17,171 nt of DNA, from positions 1 through 17,171 of the forward strand of contig DXRF01000034.1 in NCBI GenBank assembly GCA_019411205.1, read 5' to 3'. Under the pieces are notes generated by a model. That model was not told the DNA's origin and searched no databases. It saw only the letters and a program-made list of their open reading frames with translations. Positions 14,100 through 17,171 of the stretch are shown one piece after another (positions within the stretch are counted from its first letter, which is position 1; the number at the start of each line of letters is the position of its first letter). This DNA comes from Parabacteroides sp. (lineage in GTDB: Bacteria; Bacteroidota; Bacteroidia; Bacteroidales; Tannerellaceae). Made by a program: the position numbers and the translations under genes.

Positions 14100-15536
14100 A
14101 TGAAATCTGAAGATATTTCACGTCGCTCGTTCCTGAAACGGGCAGCCGCTCTTTCAGCTGCGGCAGCAATTCCTTCTTTCTGGATTCCGTCCAAGGCCAA
14201 TGCCATGCCGGGCGTTCCCTTTGTCAGTGCCAACGAAAAAGTGAGAATCGCTTTTATCGGTATTGGTAACCGTGGGGGCGAGATCGCACGCGAACTGTAT
14301 AAAACCGGTTTGTGCGAAGTCGTTGCACTTTGTGATGTTGATATGGGTGCACCTCATACTCAGAAACTTATTTCGATGTTCCCGAAAGTGCCTCGTTTCC
14401 AGGATTTCCGTCAGATGTTCGACAAGATGGCCGATAAGATCGATGCCGTTACAGTCGGTACACCGGACCATTCCCATTTCCCGATCACGATCGAGGCGAT
14501 GGCTCATGGAAAACACGTATATGTAGAAAAACCGATGGCCCGCACCTTCCAGGAAATCGAAGTGATGATGCGTGCCGAAAAGAAATTCGGTGTCGTTACG
14601 CAGATGGGTAACCAGGGACACTCGGAAGCCAACTACTTCCAGTTCAAGGCATGGAAAGAAGCCGGCCTGATCAAAGATGTTACTGCTATCACGGCTCACA
14701 TGAACTCTCCGCGCCGTTGGCATAACTGGAACCCGAACATCACACATCTGCCAATGGGTGAACCGGTTCCCGAAACATTGGATTGGGACACTTGGTTAGG
14801 TGTTCGTCCGTTCCACGAATATAACCATGATTACCATTTGGGACAGTGGCGTTGCTGGTACGATTTCGGTATGGGTGCATTGGGCGACTGGGGAGCTCAC
14901 ATCATCGATACAGCTCACGAATTCTTGGAACTCGGCCTGCCGACGGAAGTAAACCCGTTGTATCTGAAGGATCACAACCCGTTCTTCTTCCCGATGTCTT
15001 CCCGTATCCTGTTCAGATTCCCGGAAAGAAAAGATATGCCGGGTGTTGATATTACCTGGTATGACGGTCTGGATAATATTCCTCCTGTTCCTGAAAACTA
15101 CGGTTCTTCTGATGTCGATCCGAATATCCCGACGGTTGCCGGTGGTAAACTTCAGTTAGCTAAACTGAACCCGGGTAAGGAAATCTATACGAAGACTTTG
15201 ACATTCAAGGGTGGTTCTCACGGTAGCACTTTGTCTGTAATTCCTGATCAGGTCGCTAAGGATATGAATCCGAAGTTGCCGGAATACCAGAAGAGCCCGT
15301 CCAACCACTACGCAAACTTCCTGTTGGCTTGTCAGGGTAAGGAAAAGACTCGTTCTCCGTTCTCTATCGCAGGTCCGTTGAGCCAGGTATTCTGCCTTGG
15401 CGTGTTGGCACAGCGCATGAACCGCAAGATTGTGTTCGACCGCGACACGAAGCAGATCGTGAACGATCCGGTTATGAACCAGATGTTGGTTGGCGAAATG
15501 CCGCGTAAAGGCTGGGAACAGTACTACAATATTTAA
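14100..15536 (+). CDS. Tat-exported Gfo/Idh/MocA-family NAD(P)-dependent oxidoreductase
   Basis: The protein has 478 residues from ATG 14100, chosen over the GTG at 14061 because the predicted promoter and the signal peptide both fit the later start. ISRRSFLKRAAALSAAAAI from residue 6 is a strong twin-arginine signal, cleaved near SKANA (31-35). The Rossmann domain has GIGNRG at 54-59 and an acidic residue at CDVD (78-81). EKP at 143-145 is the catalytic lysine motif of the family. The C-terminal domain has WYDFGMGALGDWGAHIIDTAH (253-273), typical of the C2-type C-terminal domain of exported members. Related exported proteins include sugar oxidoreductases and the NAD-dependent GH109 glycosidases; the sequence does not decide between a dehydrogenase and a glycosidase-like reaction. 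The gene is a single unit with its own promoter and terminator. The family call is secure. Confidence 0.93.
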   Translation: MKSEDISRRSFLKRAAALSAAAAIPSFWIPSKANAMPGVPFVSANEKVRIAFIGIGNRGGEIARELYKTGLCEVVALCDVDMGAPHTQKLISMFPKVPRFQDFRQMFDKMADKIDAVTVGTPDHSHFPITIEAMAHGKHVYVEKPMARTFQEIEVMMRAEKKFGVVTQMGNQGHSEANYFQFKAWKEAGLIKDVTAITAHMNSPRRWHNWNPNITHLPMGEPVPETLDWDTWLGVRPFHEYNHDYHLGQWRCWYDFGMGALGDWGAHIIDTAHEFLELGLPTEVNPLYLKDHNPFFFPMSSRILFRFPERKDMPGVDITWYDGLDNIPPVPENYGSSDVDPNIPTVAGGKLQLAKLNPGKEIYTKTLTFKGGSHGSTLSVIPDQVAKDMNPKLPEYQKSPSNHYANFLLACQGKEKTRSPFSIAGPLSQVFCLGVLAQRMNRKIVFDRDTKQIVNDPVMNQMLVGEMPRKGWEQYYNI

Positions 15537-15547
15537 TGATGTCGGTA

Positions 15548-15568
15548 GGGGCGAGGTCTACTCGCCCT
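15548..15568. repeat. Short GC-rich hairpin, possible dispersed intergenic element
   Basis: GGGCGAG (15549-15555) pairs with CTCGCCC (15561-15567) around a 5-base loop, with a G-T pair extending it to 15548 and 15568. It lies 11 bases after the Gfo/Idh/MocA stop, preceded by GTAGG, and lacks a T-run. Its form resembles short dispersed hairpins seen in intergenic regions of many bacteria, but the copy number in this genome cannot be seen here. Confidence 0.5.
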
Positions 15569-15619
15569 CTCATAAAGATAGTTTCTAAGATCGTTATTCA
15601 TAACGGTTGATTGTTTGAG

Positions 15620-15656
15620 AAGGCAAGCTTGTCGGGTAAGCTTGCCTTTCTTTTTT
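15620..15656 (+). terminator. Strong intrinsic terminator of the Gfo/Idh/MocA gene
   Basis: AGGCAAGCTT (15621-15630) pairs perfectly with AAGCTTGCCT (15638-15647) around a 7-base loop, with an added A-T pair at 15620/15648. The stem runs straight into TTCTTTTTT, the classical form of a factor-independent terminator. Confidence 0.9.
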
Positions 15657-15659
15657 GAT

Positions 15660-15667
15660 TATCTTTG
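15660..15667 (+). promoter_or_regulatory. -7 box for the DUF4271-hemD operon
   Basis: TATCTTTG matches TAnnTTTG exactly and lies 21 bases before the start at 15689. No TTTG is at ideal spacing upstream, since that region is occupied by the terminator stem; CTTG at 15641-15644 has only a 15-base spacer. Confidence 0.5.
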
Positions 15668-15688
15668 CATCTGTAATATGCAGGGAAC

Positions 15689-16417
15689 ATGAATATATTT
15701 GAAGGATATGTGGGGATTCGTTTGTGGGATGGGCAGTTGGTGGATGATGTCATCTTCTCTCTGCTGTTATTCCTGCTTATTGCCTTTGCCTTTGTGTTCC
15801 GGGCAAATCTCCAATTGTTTGTGAAGATGTTGAAAGATGCTTTTCTCGTGAGGGAAAGGCAGAATCTATTTGATGATGTGGTGGGGAAAAGCTTTTTCTT
15901 TTTCCGTAACTTTATGACATTCCAGGTATTATTCCTTTCGAGTATCGCCCTGATTGCGATCGGCAGGATATACGGATTTATGAATTATGTGGAATGGCAG
16001 GCGGTTTTATCGGCGATCGGAACGTTTTTTTGTGTCTTATTTTTGTTTTATCAGTTTAAGCAATGCTGTTATTATCTTTTGGGCAGCGTGTTTGCCGACC
16101 CCAATAAATATAAGTTATGGAAGACAAGTTATAATGCCATTATGGGGATTTGGGGAGTCTCTTTGTACATTCCGGTATTGTGGTTGGTGTTTGTAGGGAC
16201 ACACGTAACTATACCGATAACAATGTTTTGCATTCTCTATATTTTGTGTCGTTTTGTAATAATTTATAAGACAATACGGATATTTCACAAGAAAAGTACT
16301 GGATTATTATATATAAGTTTGTACCTTTGCACCCAAGAAATTTTACCTCTGGTATTTTTGTACGAAGGTATGGTTTATTTGTATAACTTTATCGAGACAA
16401 GTACTCTATGGCATTGA
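15689..16417 (+). CDS. DUF4271 integral membrane protein
   Basis: The protein has 242 residues and about six transmembrane segments, roughly residues 22-40, 73-93, 105-123, 150-170, 175-194 and 206-232. The C-terminal motif LYLCTQEILPLVFLYEG is characteristic of the DUF4271 family of Bacteroidota. The function is unknown; members commonly sit directly before hemD, as here. The start at 15689 has a short purine-rich AGGGAA upstream and follows a -7 promoter box. The gene's last 10 bases overlap the start of hemD in another frame, so translation is probably coupled. A link to haem or the cell envelope is suggested only by this arrangement. Confidence 0.88.
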   Translation: MNIFEGYVGIRLWDGQLVDDVIFSLLLFLLIAFAFVFRANLQLFVKMLKDAFLVRERQNLFDDVVGKSFFFFRNFMTFQVLFLSSIALIAIGRIYGFMNYVEWQAVLSAIGTFFCVLFLFYQFKQCCYYLLGSVFADPNKYKLWKTSYNAIMGIWGVSLYIPVLWLVFVGTHVTIPITMFCILYILCRFVIIYKTIRIFHKKSTGLLYISLYLCTQEILPLVFLYEGMVYLYNFIETSTLWH

Positions 16418-17171
16418 ACATCAAAAAGTTGCTGGTATCACAACCGAAGCCTGCATCCGAGAAGTCCCCATATTTCGACATTGCAGAGAAGTATGGAGTT
16501 GAGATTGACTTCCGTCCATTCATTAAAGTAGAACCTCTTTCTTCTAAGGAGTTCAGACAGCAGAAAATTTCTATTTTGGATCATACAGCTGTTGTTTTTA
16601 CAGCTCGTACGGCGATCGATCATTTCTTTCACTTGTGTGAGGAACTGCGTGTAGCCATTCCCGAAACGATGAAGTATTTCTGTATGACTGAGGCTATTGC
16701 CGTATATTTGCAAAAATATATCGTGTATAGAAAGCGTAAAATCTTTTTTGGACAGACCGGAAAGCTGGATGATCTGGTTACGGTTATCGGCAAGCATGCA
16801 AAAGAAAAATATCTTGTGCCCGTTTCCGACGTGCATAAAGATGATTTGTTAACTATGTTGGAAGTAAAGAAGATTTCTTTTACGAAAGCTGTTATGTACC
16901 GCACTGTAAGCAATGATTTCTCTAAAGACGAGAAGTTCGACTATGATATGCTGGTATTTTTCAGCCCATCGGGAATTTCTTCTCTGCTGAAGAACTTCCC
17001 GAATTTCAAACAAGAAGATATAAAGATCGGATGTTTCGGACCGACAACGGCCAAAGCGGTGAAAGAAGCCGGTTTGCGTTTGGATGTGGAAGCACCGACT
17101 CCTGAAGCTCCGTCTATGACGGCTGCCCTGGAATTGTATCTGAAAAAAGAGATGGGTGGTAACAAAAAGAA
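16408..17171 (+). CDS. hemD: Uroporphyrinogen-III synthase (3' partial)
   Basis: The enzyme cyclises hydroxymethylbilane to uroporphyrinogen III, the branch point of cytoplasmic tetrapyrrole synthesis. The frame is open from ATG 16408 to the window end and gives 254 residues, so only the last few may be missing. Visible family features are KKLLVSQPKP at the N-terminus, VVFTARTAIDHFF (about 62-74), the central FFGQTGKLDDL (about 112-122), MLVFFSPSGISSLLKNFP (about 185-202) and the conserved IGCFGPTTAKAVKEAGL (about 209-225). This pattern, with SPSG and GPTTA, is typical of HemD across bacteria. It overlaps the end of the DUF4271 gene by 10 bases, forming an operon. Sequence identity across HemD proteins is low in general, but the motif set and gene order make this call firm. 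Confidence 0.92.
   Translation, partial: MALNIKKLLVSQPKPASEKSPYFDIAEKYGVEIDFRPFIKVEPLSSKEFRQQKISILDHTAVVFTARTAIDHFFHLCEELRVAIPETMKYFCMTEAIAVYLQKYIVYRKRKIFFGQTGKLDDLVTVIGKHAKEKYLVPVSDVHKDDLLTMLEVKKISFTKAVMYRTVSNDFSKDEKFDYDMLVFFSPSGISSLLKNFPNFKQEDIKIGCFGPTTAKAVKEAGLRLDVEAPTPEAPSMTAALELYLKKEMGGNKK

Overview
The window looks like chromosomal DNA from a gut-type member of the order Bacteroidales, plausibly Parabacteroides or a close relative. The evidence is a SusD/RagB-family lipoprotein, several TAnnTTTG-type -7 promoter boxes (the Bacteroidota sigma-ABfr pattern), weak or absent Shine-Dalgarno sequences, and a DUF4271-hemD gene pair typical of Bacteroidota. The genus is a guess from overall gene style. 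No RNA genes, CRISPR arrays, insertion sequences or prophage genes were seen.

Layout. (1) Positions 1-4837 are the tail of a polysaccharide-utilisation-type operon on the + strand: a SusD-like lipoprotein cut by the window edge, an exported FAD-dependent oxidoreductase with a carbohydrate-binding-like N-terminal domain, and a polysaccharide pyruvyl transferase-family protein that carries an export signal. It ends in two hairpins, one of them a perfect 62-bp palindrome. (2) Positions 5063-9731 are a tight four-gene + strand unit with no susC/susD of its own: an alpha/beta-hydrolase esterase, a large aspartate-rich secreted protein of unknown function, a Tat-type TIM-barrel isomerase related to hydroxypyruvate isomerase, and a lipoprotein GH43 glycosidase resembling exo-beta-1,3-galactanases. 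(3) Position 9781 onward holds a YitT-family membrane protein with its own promoter, followed by a 416-bp convergent gap that contains two unusual repeat clusters. (4) Positions 11097-13913 encode, on the - strand, a 938-residue M16 zinc peptidase. It diverges from a Tat-type Gfo/Idh/MocA oxidoreductase (14100-15536), which ends in a strong terminator. (5) Positions 15689-17171 hold the DUF4271 membrane protein and uroporphyrinogen-III synthase (hemD), which overlap by 10 bases; hemD runs off the window edge.

How the genes may work together (inference). The first two blocks look like machinery for capturing and trimming a decorated glycan: SusD binding, de-esterification, GH43 hydrolysis, and sugar oxidation or isomerisation outside the cytoplasm. 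Three proteins of enzyme classes usually found in the cytoplasm (pyruvyl transferase-like, hydroxypyruvate isomerase-like, Gfo/Idh/MocA) carry RR-type signal peptides. The most interesting unexplained material is the exported pyruvyl transferase-like gene next to the FAD enzyme, the aspartate-rich protein, the 62-bp palindrome and the two repeat clusters at 10772-10979. The SusD gene is clearly more AT-rich than the genes to its right, which suggests a different origin for the left end.
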